From Euglena gracilis (taxonomy: Eukaryota > Euglenida > Euglenophyceae > Euglenales): a DNA stretch of 64,000 nt. The DNA lies in NCBI GenBank assembly GCA_039621445.1, contig CP154956.1, forward strand, positions 97,899,228 to 97,963,227. The letters are read 5' to 3'. The notes below the pieces were generated by a model, which was not told where the DNA came from, ran no database searches, and saw only the letters and a list, made by a program, of their open reading frames with translations. The translations under genes and the position numbers were made by a program. This document shows, piece by piece, positions 33,390 to 42,066 of this stretch (positions are counted from its first letter, which is position 1; every line of letters starts with the position of its first letter).

Positions 33390-33818
33390 AGTGTACGTCC
33401 AACCCTTTTCCTCGCTTTCGGCCTTTGGTGCGCAAGGTGAAAAGTTGGAGTAACAAAAGGAAAAAATAAAATGATATAAAAGTTGAAAGCCCTTTTCCCC
33501 AATTAAGAGGCAGAGCACAAAGCAGGTGGAGAAGCCCTATGGGCTACACAAAGGAATGCCAAGTGACTTGGCTGTCCGTTTCGGATTTCAAATGAAACAA
33601 ATCAAACTTGAAATTCAAGTGAAGAAGAAAATAAGAATAGAAATACCACCTGTGGAGAGGGGAACCAGAATAAGGTTTAGGTATTCCTAATTCAGGCCGT
33701 TGGTCATCTTTAAGAATACCACCTAGCATAGTACTGTGTATGGGGCTCAGAGCTATACCTGGCCGTAGGCTTATGCCCACATACACATCACCATGGCCTT
33801 ACGGCTGCCTGGTACACA
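33390..33818 (-). repeat. LTR4 (5' LTR of copy B)
   Basis: 429 bp. Begins AGTGTACGTCC and ends GGTACACA on the + strand. Similarity to LTR1 and LTR2 stops exactly at 33818, where they continue into the purine tract, which fixes the outer end of the element. It is closest to LTR1, not to LTR2 at the other end of copy B. TATA-like AT-rich block near 33,463-33,483. Confidence 0.85.
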
Positions 33819-34539
33819 GATGGACCATTGTGGGACGTCTCTTTCCTACCCCCAAAACCTTGCTTTCGGTGCCAGGTGCCACACTGGCATTGGGACTGCC
33901 CCGCCGAACATCACACCTATTGACGGGGTGGGGGAGCCCAAGGCCCCAACGCCAAACTCCACCCACAAGCCCTGCATCTTCATCTGACCCCCGCCCGGCC
34001 CCCTCCCCTTCCACCGGCCCCTCAGCCCCCCTTGAAGCCAACGTTGCTTGGGATATCTTACTCGAACAATGCCAGCTTTCCTTAACCCACTGCCACCCAC
34101 TGACTTCCAATCTACTGTCCTCCATTCCTGGGCCCTGACTACCCTTCGTACATACCGCAACCGGTTCCTCGCCCTGCAGAAATTCCAATCCACATTCCTT
34201 TCGAACACACCTTTCTGCCTCCTGGCAAGAGGATTGTTGTTGTTGCCAACCAGCTCCTTTGCTTTGCAGATCACCATTCAAATGTAATATATAACCGGCG
34301 TGCACCGTTTATATACATGGTGCTCCGGCGGGTCACAGAAATGTACATTCCACATCGTCCCAAGAGGACTCAGTGGGGTGTTCTATGTACAACATGCACA
34401 ACACGGTTGGAGGTCGGTAAGACGTAAGTGGAAAATGAGCGAGGCTCACCTTCAATATAGAGTGCTGGGGGGGGGGGAGTGTGTGGATCTTGATGGTTGG
34501 GTTCGGCTTCGGGACGTGAAGGGGCAGAAGGTGCCTGCC
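33819..34539. other. Unassigned flank; possible fragment of a tyrosine-recombinase gene
   Basis: Begins at the outer end of copy B. On the + strand 34,048-34,287 encodes HSWALTTLRTYRNRFLALQKFQ, which resembles the helical SAM-like start of DIRS/Crypton tyrosine recombinases, and a neighbouring frame reads on as GKRIVVVANQLLCF. The core catalytic domain is absent. Otherwise Pro/Ser-rich coding-like sequence with stops. A block at 34,436-34,475 (CACCTTCAATATAGAG) recurs at 35,115-35,150. Confidence 0.3.
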
Positions 34540-34668
34540 TTAACACACATAGGCGGTTTGCAGGCCCATAAGCGTTGAACCCAGCTTCTTCTGGGTAAAT
34601 TCTTCTATGTCCCTCTCCTCGTCCATCAAATGATTGAACCCCACCAAGGGCTTTGTCTTGCCGGCCAT
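34540..34668 (-). CDS. Small MAGKTKPLVG-type protein, short paralogue
   Basis: 42 codons from ATG at 34668 to TAA. It begins MAGKTKPLVGFNHLMDEERD and ends LMGLQTAYVC. The longer gene at 42067-43323 starts with the same MAGKTKPLVG, has the HLLDEESDAEEL acidic motif twice and reaches LMGLQ, and the 50-70 bp upstream of both ATGs are also similar (including CGGACACAAACGCGCTTT on the + strand). Thus it is a related copy, either short by nature or truncated at the point where the long copy has its GLQRPP repeats. Function unknown. Confidence 0.45.
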   Translation of the reverse strand: MAGKTKPLVGFNHLMDEERDIEEFTQKKLGSTLMGLQTAYVC

Positions 34669-35368
34669 GTAATATGTCGAAAAAAAAGACACTCACAAAG
34701 TGCTGCGGACACAAACGCGCTTTGCTGGACTGTAAAGTATTCGGAAGCGGCCTAGGAGGATCACTCCGAGCCGAAGTTGTGTAGGTCCCTTCCGTTTGCT
34801 TCACACGCTCCCCCTGCTCCCTGCACACAGCGCAGCCCTTACCCAGCACGCACACCCAAACTCCCCTCTCGCTGCGTTGTACATTACTCTCACACGAACG
34901 CGCTTTGTTGGCGGTGGGTAGCACAGCTTCACCCGAACCGTGCCCCGGGCCCAGGGAAACGTCTCTTTTGGCCCTCGCCACAAGAGGAACCCCCTTGTGA
35001 CTCCCTGTGCCGCCACAGGTCGCGGGTAGCTTATACTGTGGGTGTAATGTACAAAGGGTGAAGATATGTACTTGTTCCGGGTGCGGAGGTGAGTGGTTAG
35101 TGGTTAGCCGAAGATGAGCAAAGGTCACCTTCAATATATATGGCGCGGGGAGGGGGGAGAAGTTTGTGCCTCCTTTGCCAGTGGATGGCGTGTTTGTGTG
35201 TCTGGTTCCGCCCTTCTTGCCGCTGGTTGGCATGTGTGCATCTGGTCCCTAGGTGGTGTGTCTGCTCCGGAACGTGTCTTTTTCCTTTTTTTCTTTTTGT
35301 TTTGGTGTCCGTGGGTGTTTGGAGGTTTGGTCATGACTTTGGATTGGGGCTTTGGGTCGTTGTGGTGT
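34669..35368. other. Non-coding flank and 3' end region of the non-LTR element
   Basis: Includes the upstream region of the small gene (34,669-34,740) and, at 35,273-35,310, a T-rich stretch on the + strand that would be an A-rich tail for the minus-strand element whose stop is at 35369. No gene is visible. Confidence 0.35.
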
Positions 35369-38300
35369 TTAGCGCACAGTGTGCTTTACGCTGAGTAGTT
35401 GCCAGATTTGGCGTGTTAGTGCTACTGCAATGGCTTGGTAACATTCGGACTGTTTCAGGTTCCTGATTTCTCCTTCTTGCCATGCCGTGGCTCTTTTTAT
35501 GATGCGACCGAGGAGGCGGGCTGCCTCTGGGCCCAGGCCTCCCCAGGTGCCCATTGCCAGGGTTGTGAAGGACCAACCGGCGTTTTGACAGGTGATATCG
35601 TATTTGGAGTGTTTGGCTGTCTCTTTGCGCCGTAGAAAGGACCTCCACCGATCCCGAGAGGTGTTTTGTTCTTGCACTTGCCAGCCGTGACAAATTGTGA
35701 TGTCCAAGGCTGTGGGTTTGCCATCCTGCCAACATGAGAGCAGGAGATCAGCAGGGCGCAGGTTGGCATCTGGTGCATTTGGGATCGTGACTTCTTTTTG
35801 GACACCTTGGCCTGTGGAGGACAAAAGAGTGAAAATTGCGTCCTGAACGGCTGTGTGTCTGGAGGTGAAGTTATTCCGGGGGCAACAGATGAGGTGGTCC
35901 CCTTCCCTGTCTAGCGGTGCTGAGCAGCCTTGACATTGCTGTGTTTCATCATCGATAATGGGCAGCCCAAGCCACCATTTGAGCCCCAGACAGTACTCGT
36001 CACTTGAGAAGACTGTGTGTAGGGCCGGTGATGGGGGAGAGGCCATCCAGCCGTGCCCAATTCCTGAGGACTGCTCCAGGAGGCGGGCTTGGTCACGTGG
36101 TCTGCACTGGTTGATCAGGTTGTCCATTGTGGTTTTACCTATTTCTTTGGACCACCATTTTTGGGACTGCTCATCTTTTCCTGCAGACTGGGTGGTTGCC
36201 AGGTTTCCCAGCAGTCTCGGGGCAGTCGGATGGTTGGGTAGGGCAGCACATAGTTCTTTCAGTGGCGGCTCAATGAGGTCTGCTATGGGAGTTTTGGCGT
36301 ACTGGGGCAGTCCTACTTTCCGATGCCCTTCGGTATAAAAGGCACAGAGTGCTGCTGTGCGGGCTGCTGCTTGGTTGTGTGCGGGGATGCGCAGCCCGCA
36401 TCCTCCTTTGGAGAGTGGAAGTGCTGCTTGTAGTCTCTGTGTCGTGTTCAGTGCGACTCCTACCACGTCCTCAAAGGCTTGTAAGATGACTTCGGAGGAT
36501 CGGTTGACAGCTTCCTGGCAGAGGTAGCTGTTGGAGCTGCGGAGCAGGTGGTTGACTTTGCATCCGTCAAGGCATGAGCGTAGGAGGTGGTGAGATATTT
36601 GGGCGTCCGTCAATCTGGTGACAACGTCTGCTGCGTGTTCGATTTTTTCTGTGGCGCAGTCCCATGCTTCTTCTGTTTTGTGGTGGCTTGTGGGGAAGTC
36701 TACGGGCACCCCCAGTACCGTGATCCCTGAATCTTTGTCCCATGGAATCAGGGTCATTTCCGGTGCCGAGGTGATTCTATTGCCAGCCGGTCCCCATACT
36801 ACACATTTTCGGAGGTTCAATTGTAACCCGCATCGTGCAGCTTCGCCCTGGAGGAAGGAGATGACTTTCTGCAGTTTGTCAGGCTGTCCAACCATGATGC
36901 CATCATCCAGGTACCAGGAGCTCCAAAGGAGTTCTGCACTGTTTGCGATGGTCTCGGCCAGGGGTTGCAGGCCGATGCAGAAGCCGACGGGGCCCAGTGG
37001 GCAACCCTGGTGTGTGCCACAGCGGGACCAAAGGACTTTGCCAGCGCAGAACAGGGGGGCAGGGTTCTTGTATGCGAAGCTGAGGTAATTGAAGAGGCAG
37101 GGTGCCCTGGTGGTCGTTTCCAGCAGAAGGTGCGACCTGTCCATGCAGTTGAAGGCATTGGAGAAATCTAACTGCAGGCTGGCCCAATTTCCGGCTGGGT
37201 CGAGTTTGTGCACCAGGTGTTGGAGGCCAAGGGCGACTGATTCCGCAGCGTTTGTGACTCCTACCCCGACTTGTGTGGGTTGGAGCTTGCTCACCTGGTC
37301 TTTGGCGGTGCCTGTTGCCAGCAGGGCTTTACCGACCAGCCTCCGTATGGTTTCGCCTACTGCCACCGGTCTGACCCCGTCATCTTTTTTCCGGAGGGGT
37401 GTGAGGTTGGCGCCGCACCAGAACGGGGAGTGTGTTGATGGGAGTTCTCCATTGACCCACGTGTTGGTGAGCTTGGCCAAGGCTGAGATCAGTTGCGCTC
37501 CTCTGCCTGGGCGTTTGATGGCGTCTTGTAGGTGAATGGGACGAAGCCCAGAGGGTCCTGGTGCTGACGTACGCGGGAATCTCAGGATGGCCTCGTGTAG
37601 GATGGGTTCCCATGTTATTGTTTGTCCGTCTTGGAACGGTGTGATTTTGGCAGGCAGGTTGTTTGGGTCCACTGGCTTCCCGTTCGGGTGGAGGGCTTCC
37701 AGTTTGTTCCAAACCTCTGGGTTCTGTGACTGGTGACAGCCTTCCGAGAGCAGTAGCTGAAGTGCTTTGGCAGGGGCACCTTCGCCTGTGAGGGTTCTGA
37801 CTCTCCGGAGGGTGCGGTCTGGGAGGGTTGAGGGCTCTGTTCTGGCCTTCTTTTCCGCTCTGGTTTCGATTACTCCTTCGGTGTTTGGTTTTGCCAGCTT
37901 TTGAGCTGCCCGGAGTTCGGTTAGTAATGTTCCATAGTCTCCTGAGCGGAATAGGTTGTTTCGTCTCCCCAGTGCTGAGGCGAGTTCGTCTGAGGCGTGG
38001 GCTCCTCTTGCTGCTGCTACGGTGCGTAGGACTAGTTTGGGGTAAGCCAGGACCGCAAAGAGGCCGTTGTCAGTTGGGTTGCTGGCGTATGCGTCCAGGA
38101 TTGTCCCCAACGTATCCGAGATGGTGGGCTGGAGAGCTGCGGGAACGTGGAGTATGGTATTTACGCGAAGTTGCAGGATGTCCTCGATAGGACAAGGGCT
38201 GGGACTGATGATCACCCCGGGTCTTGCGGCGTTTCTGAGGTTGCTTTCGTTGCCTGCTGTGTCTGCCACGGTTGCTGCGTCTCTTCCTTCCCAAGGGTGG

Positions 38301-40465
38301 GCCAGGTCGTGAAGGGTGTCATTGGTGTTGTCTTGGTTGCTTGGTGTCCTGCGGGAGCTGGCCGAATTCGTGCGGTCTTTGCGTTTGCCCGATTTGGGGT
38401 GTGTCGTGGTGGGATTAGTGGGTCCTGGGTTTTCTTCAATGTCCCCGCAGGTGAGCAGGGAGCCCCTGCCTTTGCTCCCCAGGGTTGGTTTTGGGGGTGT
38501 ATGGGGCGGGCCTCGTCTCTTGATTTGAAATGTCCGGGGTCTGTTGGTCAGACAGGAGGTGGGCCGCAGCCGCAGCAGGGATGTACATGCCGTTACCCAA
38601 TGGTCAAGGCCGCATTGGGGACAGGTGACGGGGGGTGGGAAACGCGTGTCCCATAGTGAGTCTTGGAGGCAGCCAAAGGTCCGGCCGGCAAAGAAGAAGA
38701 AGGACCAAGGCCCGGTGTACGTGGCTGGGCGAGACCAGGTTTCCCTTGGGGGCAGCTCGTCTTCGAAGACAAAGGGCGTGGCATTGGGAGGTGCTTCAGT
38801 GGTTGGTATCGCGGGGGTATTCCTCTGATAGGGGTGGTAAAGGTTGAGAGGGTTCGGTCGACGAAGGGGAGGGGTATGATTGATGTAGAGTGCCCAGGAG
38901 CGCCAGGTTGGGTGGGGGAACAAAGTGGCTCCCCTGGCCCGAAAGAGGGGTTTCTTCGGGAGGAGGAAAGACTTGGTACTTAGCTTTTTAAGCTGGCCGA
39001 AGCTCACGTGGTTCTCTGGAGCTAGTAGGATCATGTGTGCCCCTTCAGTGACGATTTTCTTCAGGACGTCGGGGAGGAGGCGGAAAGGGGGGTTGGCCCA
39101 GAGTGGGGCGTGCAGTCTCCAGGAGTGGGTGAAGGCATTGTCCTCCAGTGACCAAAAGCTTGGAAACTGTGAGTTGTGTGGCGAGGCGAAGGCATCGATG
39201 GTCGGTGGTGCTTCTGGTTGAATTTCTGCGATGATTCGTCCTAGCCATATTGGATCCAGCATCCAGTCGGAGATTGGGCCGGGGTTGGGCTCAATGTCCC
39301 CATCCGATAGCAGATCCTCCCCTCTACCTGCTGGGCACCGGTTTCCGTGTTCGATGAGTGGTTGCGGGTAAGGTGTGATGAAGACTTGTCGACAGTGGAT
39401 GCAGCAGGAGTGCCACCAGTCGCCGTTTGATCGTGTTTCCAGGAAGTCCATGATCCAATCCCAGCGTCTTTGCAGGAAGGTGGGATTTTGGAAGATATCC
39501 CCCAGGGGTTGCCCCCGTTGACAGTCGTGCGTTTCAATTCGCCAACGGTCCCAAAGAGGGAAATTCTCCCGGCAGAGGTAGCATTTCACGAAGAGGGGTG
39601 TTGGTTGGGTCTGTTGGTTGGCCGAGGAGCTTGGACCTGAGGTTGCCGGCCTGGTGCGGGCCCATCGCCAATTTTGCCCGTTTAGGCAGATGTCTTCCCA
39701 GACTTCTTCGGCGTTATTTTCAGGGTGGGATTGTCCTGCTTGGGGGCCCGGGTTTTGTGCAATGTCATGGGCTTGGAGGGTCAGGTGTTTAGCCAGGTTG
39801 AAAGATTGGGGGGAGGTGGGTGGCAGGGGTTTCAGGAGAGGGGGGTGTGGTCGGGCTGGACTAGCAGGGGTCGTGGTGGGGTCCTTGGGTTTTGGTGGTT
39901 TTGGGTCCAATACTTTGGTGGGCAAAAGATGTTTTTGTTTGGGTCGGGCAGGGGAAGGTGGTAGGGTGGTGGCGATGAAAAAAGGGTAGAATTGGTGTTT
40001 TAGTTCTGAGAGAAACCGGGGTCCGGATGTTTTGGATTTCAGTGTTTGGGGAGGGCAGATTTTGTTTTGTCTCAAGTTGGGTAGGACAGATTTTTCCCCA
40101 GGGGCGTGAGGTCGACTCAGGTTTTTTGGAGTTGGGGGGGCAACAGCCCACCGGGTTGAGAAAGACTGGGGGGGGGGAGGGAACTCCAATGAGGTGTTGA
40201 CTGTATCCCGAATTGTTTCATAAACTTCGGCTGCAGGAGGAGGCCCAACCAACCCACACAGCAGGCAAAACATGCAGGCAGCAAGAACCGAGTGGCTGGT
40301 CGAGGGTTGTGGGGGGCGGCGCCGTTTAAAAACCGCATCGCCCACGGGGAATGTGAGGGGGATGCTGGGGGGGGGTGCCTGATGGGTGGGGGAACAGGGG
40401 GCAAACCCAGGGGGTGCTGTGCAGAGAAGTGTTCCCCGGAGGGGGGGAAAGAAAAGCTGCAGCAT
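35369..40465 (-). CDS. Non-LTR retrotransposon polyprotein: zinc fingers, 2A-like sites, Dam-like domain, RT, restriction-like endonuclease
   Basis: 1698 codons, no break. N-terminal Pro-rich region; degenerate 2A at residues 233-241; two C2HC fingers (CYLCREN..THDC near 292 and CIHCRQVF..HGNRC near 350); 2A at 388-397; Dam-like domain at about 415-530 (IDAFASPHNSQFPSFWS, LWANPPFRLLPDVLKKI); CCHC-like CPQCGLDHWVTAC near 615; 2A at 666-682. RT follows with LRPIHLQDAI, LQLDFSNAFN near 1097, GCPLGPV, WYLDDGIMVG near 1182 and LNLRKCVVWG. The C-terminus has the zinc motif CQGC..DHLIC near 1508 and the endonuclease motif LRPADLLL..ALDITICHG near 1567-1595. RT followed by CCHC and a PD-(D/E)XK-type endonuclease is the plan of R2/NeSL/R4-type elements that copy RNA at a nicked target. 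The intact frame suggests recent activity. The start is the first Met; an earlier one is possible. Confidence 0.9.
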   Translation of the reverse strand: MLQLFFPPLRGTLLCTAPPGFAPCSPTHQAPPPSIPLTFPVGDAVFKRRRPPQPSTSHSVLAACMFCLLCGLVGPPPAAEVYETIRDTVNTSLEFPPPPQSFSTRWAVAPPTPKNLSRPHAPGEKSVLPNLRQNKICPPQTLKSKTSGPRFLSELKHQFYPFFIATTLPPSPARPKQKHLLPTKVLDPKPPKPKDPTTTPASPARPHPPLLKPLPPTSPQSFNLAKHLTLQAHDIAQNPGPQAGQSHPENNAEEVWEDICLNGQNWRWARTRPATSGPSSSANQQTQPTPLFVKCYLCRENFPLWDRWRIETHDCQRGQPLGDIFQNPTFLQRRWDWIMDFLETRSNGDWWHSCCIHCRQVFITPYPQPLIEHGNRCPAGRGEDLLSDGDIEPNPGPISDWMLDPIWLGRIIAEIQPEAPPTIDAFASPHNSQFPSFWSLEDNAFTHSWRLHAPLWANPPFRLLPDVLKKIVTEGAHMILLAPENHVSFGQLKKLSTKSFLLPKKPLFRARGATLFPHPTWRSWALYINHTPPLRRPNPLNLYHPYQRNTPAIPTTEAPPNATPFVFEDELPPRETWSRPATYTGPWSFFFFAGRTFGCLQDSLWDTRFPPPVTCPQCGLDHWVTACTSLLRLRPTSCLTNRPRTFQIKRRGPPHTPPKPTLGSKGRGSLLTCGDIEENPGPTNPTTTHPKSGKRKDRTNSASSRRTPSNQDNTNDTLHDLAHPWEGRDAATVADTAGNESNLRNAARPGVIISPSPCPIEDILQLRVNTILHVPAALQPTISDTLGTILDAYASNPTDNGLFAVLAYPKLVLRTVAAARGAHASDELASALGRRNNLFRSGDYGTLLTELRAAQKLAKPNTEGVIETRAEKKARTEPSTLPDRTLRRVRTLTGEGAPAKALQLLLSEGCHQSQNPEVWNKLEALHPNGKPVDPNNLPAKITPFQDGQTITWEPILHEAILRFPRTSAPGPSGLRPIHLQDAIKRPGRGAQLISALAKLTNTWVNGELPSTHSPFWCGANLTPLRKKDDGVRPVAVGETIRRLVGKALLATGTAKDQVSKLQPTQVGVGVTNAAESVALGLQHLVHKLDPAGNWASLQLDFSNAFNCMDRSHLLLETTTRAPCLFNYLSFAYKNPAPLFCAGKVLWSRCGTHQGCPLGPVGFCIGLQPLAETIANSAELLWSSWYLDDGIMVGQPDKLQKVISFLQGEAARCGLQLNLRKCVVWGPAGNRITSAPEMTLIPWDKDSGITVLGVPVDFPTSHHKTEEAWDCATEKIEHAADVVTRLTDAQISHHLLRSCLDGCKVNHLLRSSNSYLCQEAVNRSSEVILQAFEDVVGVALNTTQRLQAALPLSKGGCGLRIPAHNQAAARTAALCAFYTEGHRKVGLPQYAKTPIADLIEPPLKELCAALPNHPTAPRLLGNLATTQSAGKDEQSQKWWSKEIGKTTMDNLINQCRPRDQARLLEQSSGIGHGWMASPPSPALHTVFSSDEYCLGLKWWLGLPIIDDETQQCQGCSAPLDREGDHLICCPRNNFTSRHTAVQDAIFTLLSSTGQGVQKEVTIPNAPDANLRPADLLLSCWQDGKPTALDITICHGWQVQEQNTSRDRWRSFLRRKETAKHSKYDITCQNAGWSFTTLAMGTWGGLGPEAARLLGRIIKRATAWQEGEIRNLKQSECYQAIAVALTRQIWQLLSVKHTVR
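38420..38470 (-). other. 2A-like ribosome-skipping site 3 (T2A-like)
   Basis: Encodes GRGSLLTCGDIEENPGP (residues 666-682). It fits the 2A consensus D(V/I)ExNPGP and the upstream LL-C-G context. 2A peptides make the ribosome skip the last Gly-Pro bond, so the RT-endonuclease part would be released as a separate protein beginning with Pro682. Confidence 0.85.
39275..39304 (-). other. 2A-like ribosome-skipping site 2
   Basis: Encodes DGDIEPNPGP (residues 388-397), preceded by EDLLS. Full match to D(V/I)ExNPGP. It separates the zinc-finger segment from the Dam-like segment. Confidence 0.8.
39743..39769 (-). other. 2A-like site 1, degenerate
   Basis: Encodes HDIAQNPGP (residues 233-241). NPGP and the Asp-Ile are present but the conserved Glu is Ala. 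It lies in a place consistent with a further cut before the zinc fingers. Activity is doubtful. Confidence 0.5.
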
Positions 40466-42066
40466 TCAAGAGAATTGGTGTGAAAAAAATGTTGCTGGGG
40501 GGAAAGGGGAGGCCACAGGCTGTAACCTTGGGGGGAAATGTTCCTGGGATGAAATGAAAGAAAGTGGGATGATTGTCCTGGGGGGGAGGGTGCCTTGAAA
40601 AACCGATGCATGCCTGAAGGAACATTCGGTCGACTGTCATGGGGGGGGTGCAGGTCATTCTTATAGAAGGCAGGTCCGATCTCAGGCACCCACTCCAGTG
40701 GCATGGGGGGGTTGGGAACCTGTAGGGCTCGTAGGCGATGTCGCCAAGGTCCAGATGGGGATGATGATGGGGGCCAGCTGCAGGTGGGCCACCGCTCCCA
40801 CTGTCCAGATGGGGATTGATTCCCTGAGGGGGGATACCGGTGGTAAAATCCAAAGCTGACAGGTAAAAAGGGGGAGTGAGACACTGGCCATTCTCAGAAG
40901 AGGGGGGTGTCACATACACGAATGACAGGGGATCCATGGGGGTTGGGTAGCTCAAACAAATGCATAGTACACAACCTGGTGGAAACAAAGACAGTTGATG
41001 GGTGTGCATGCCTGGGTATGACCACAGCCAGCTAGACAAATGCACAGCCCAGTTAGGTAAGCAAGCAGTCAGGCGACCCAAAAAGGTGCATGACAGACAA
41101 AATGATGGGGAAGGGGGTGGCTGATGGGTGTGTATGCCTGAGTGCAACCAAACCCAAATGCTCAGGGCCACAGAATGGAGCAGGTTCCAAGCGTTTGGGG
41201 TGTTGTCACCAGGCAGACAGGCTGAGTACTTCTGCAGGGCCACCCAATAGGGGCTGGGCAAGTGGAACAGGAGGACCTGAGACCAGATAGATAAGGCAGG
41301 ATGCTGATAATAAACCCAATTCAGGGTGTCCTGCTGACCACTGGATGAACATGCACTCTGAAGACCCTGGTCAGTCAGCGAATGCCCCCTGCACAGTGGG
41401 ATCACACTGAATGCTGTGCGGGCTGGTGGGTGGGTGGTTTCTCGGGTGGGTGGGTAGATCATGGGAAAATGACTGGGAGGCTGGGAACACAGGGAGAGTG
41501 AAAATGAGAGCATGGGACAGCATATGTTGAGAATGGTGGAAAAGGGTGAGGGGGGGGTATTGCAGGGGGGGGATGTGGTTGGTGAAAACAGGAAGGGGGA
41601 AATGAAAGGAAAAACTGCAGGGGGCAGGTCGTAGAGTAGCCGCCTGGACTGGAGCCGTCGCTGATTGGCCAGTAAGCCCCCATGGGGGTTGGCCGGGGCC
41701 CCATCCAGGCGGCTGCCCCGACTCTCGAGGAGGAGGTCCAGGAGGAGCCTCTGCAGGCTCTCTTCAGGCTGTCTCTGTTGAGCTTGGGCTGGTGGTTCCA
41801 GTGGGCGGCTTCTGGTGAGGTGAACAGCACCATGATGAGCCAAAGGTGGAGGTGCTGCTGATGGCCGGGGTGGGTGGGTGGGTAGGTGGTTGGGGAAGCC
41901 CGGCCCAAAAGCAAACTCAGACTTCATGTTCACGGTGGGTGGTCTTTCTTCTCTGAAGATGTCACTGGGCCTTGATGCTGCAGGTGCCAATGCTGGTGCT
42001 GCAGGCTGGTAAATGGAGAAGATGGGGGCGATGGACTTGTAGGTAGTGGAATCCACATCGATGAGT
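40466..42066 (-). other. Region upstream of the non-LTR frame, perhaps its 5' end
   Basis: A minus-strand frame (40326-42158, 610 codons) is open here and overlaps the start of the polyprotein in another frame. It is Pro/Ser/Leu-rich, has no motif I recognise, and contains low-complexity C-runs, so I do not call it a gene. Repeated phrases (GATGGGTGTGCATGCCTGGGT at 40,996 and a relative at 41,124) suggest old local duplication. The element's 5' end is not defined. Confidence 0.3.

Larger units (their letters stand above)
17243..33818 (-). mobile_element. Ty3/gypsy chromovirus copy B, about 16.6 kb, nearly complete
   Basis: Minus-strand element bounded by LTR4 (right, 5') and LTR2 (left, 3'). 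Order: LTR, primer binding site, leader, Gag, Pol, ORF3, ORF4, 3' non-coding tract, polypurine tract, LTR. Chromodomain Ty3/gypsy elements are usually 5-7 kb, so this is very long, because of a 1.3 k-residue Gag and about 5 kb of extra coding sequence after Pol. Damage seen: in-frame UAG at the Gag-Pol border, about 52 bp deleted in RT, frameshifts in ORF3 and ORF4 and a UAG between them. The two LTRs are noticeably different and the five bases outside them (GTGTC and GATGG) do not match. Confidence 0.85.
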
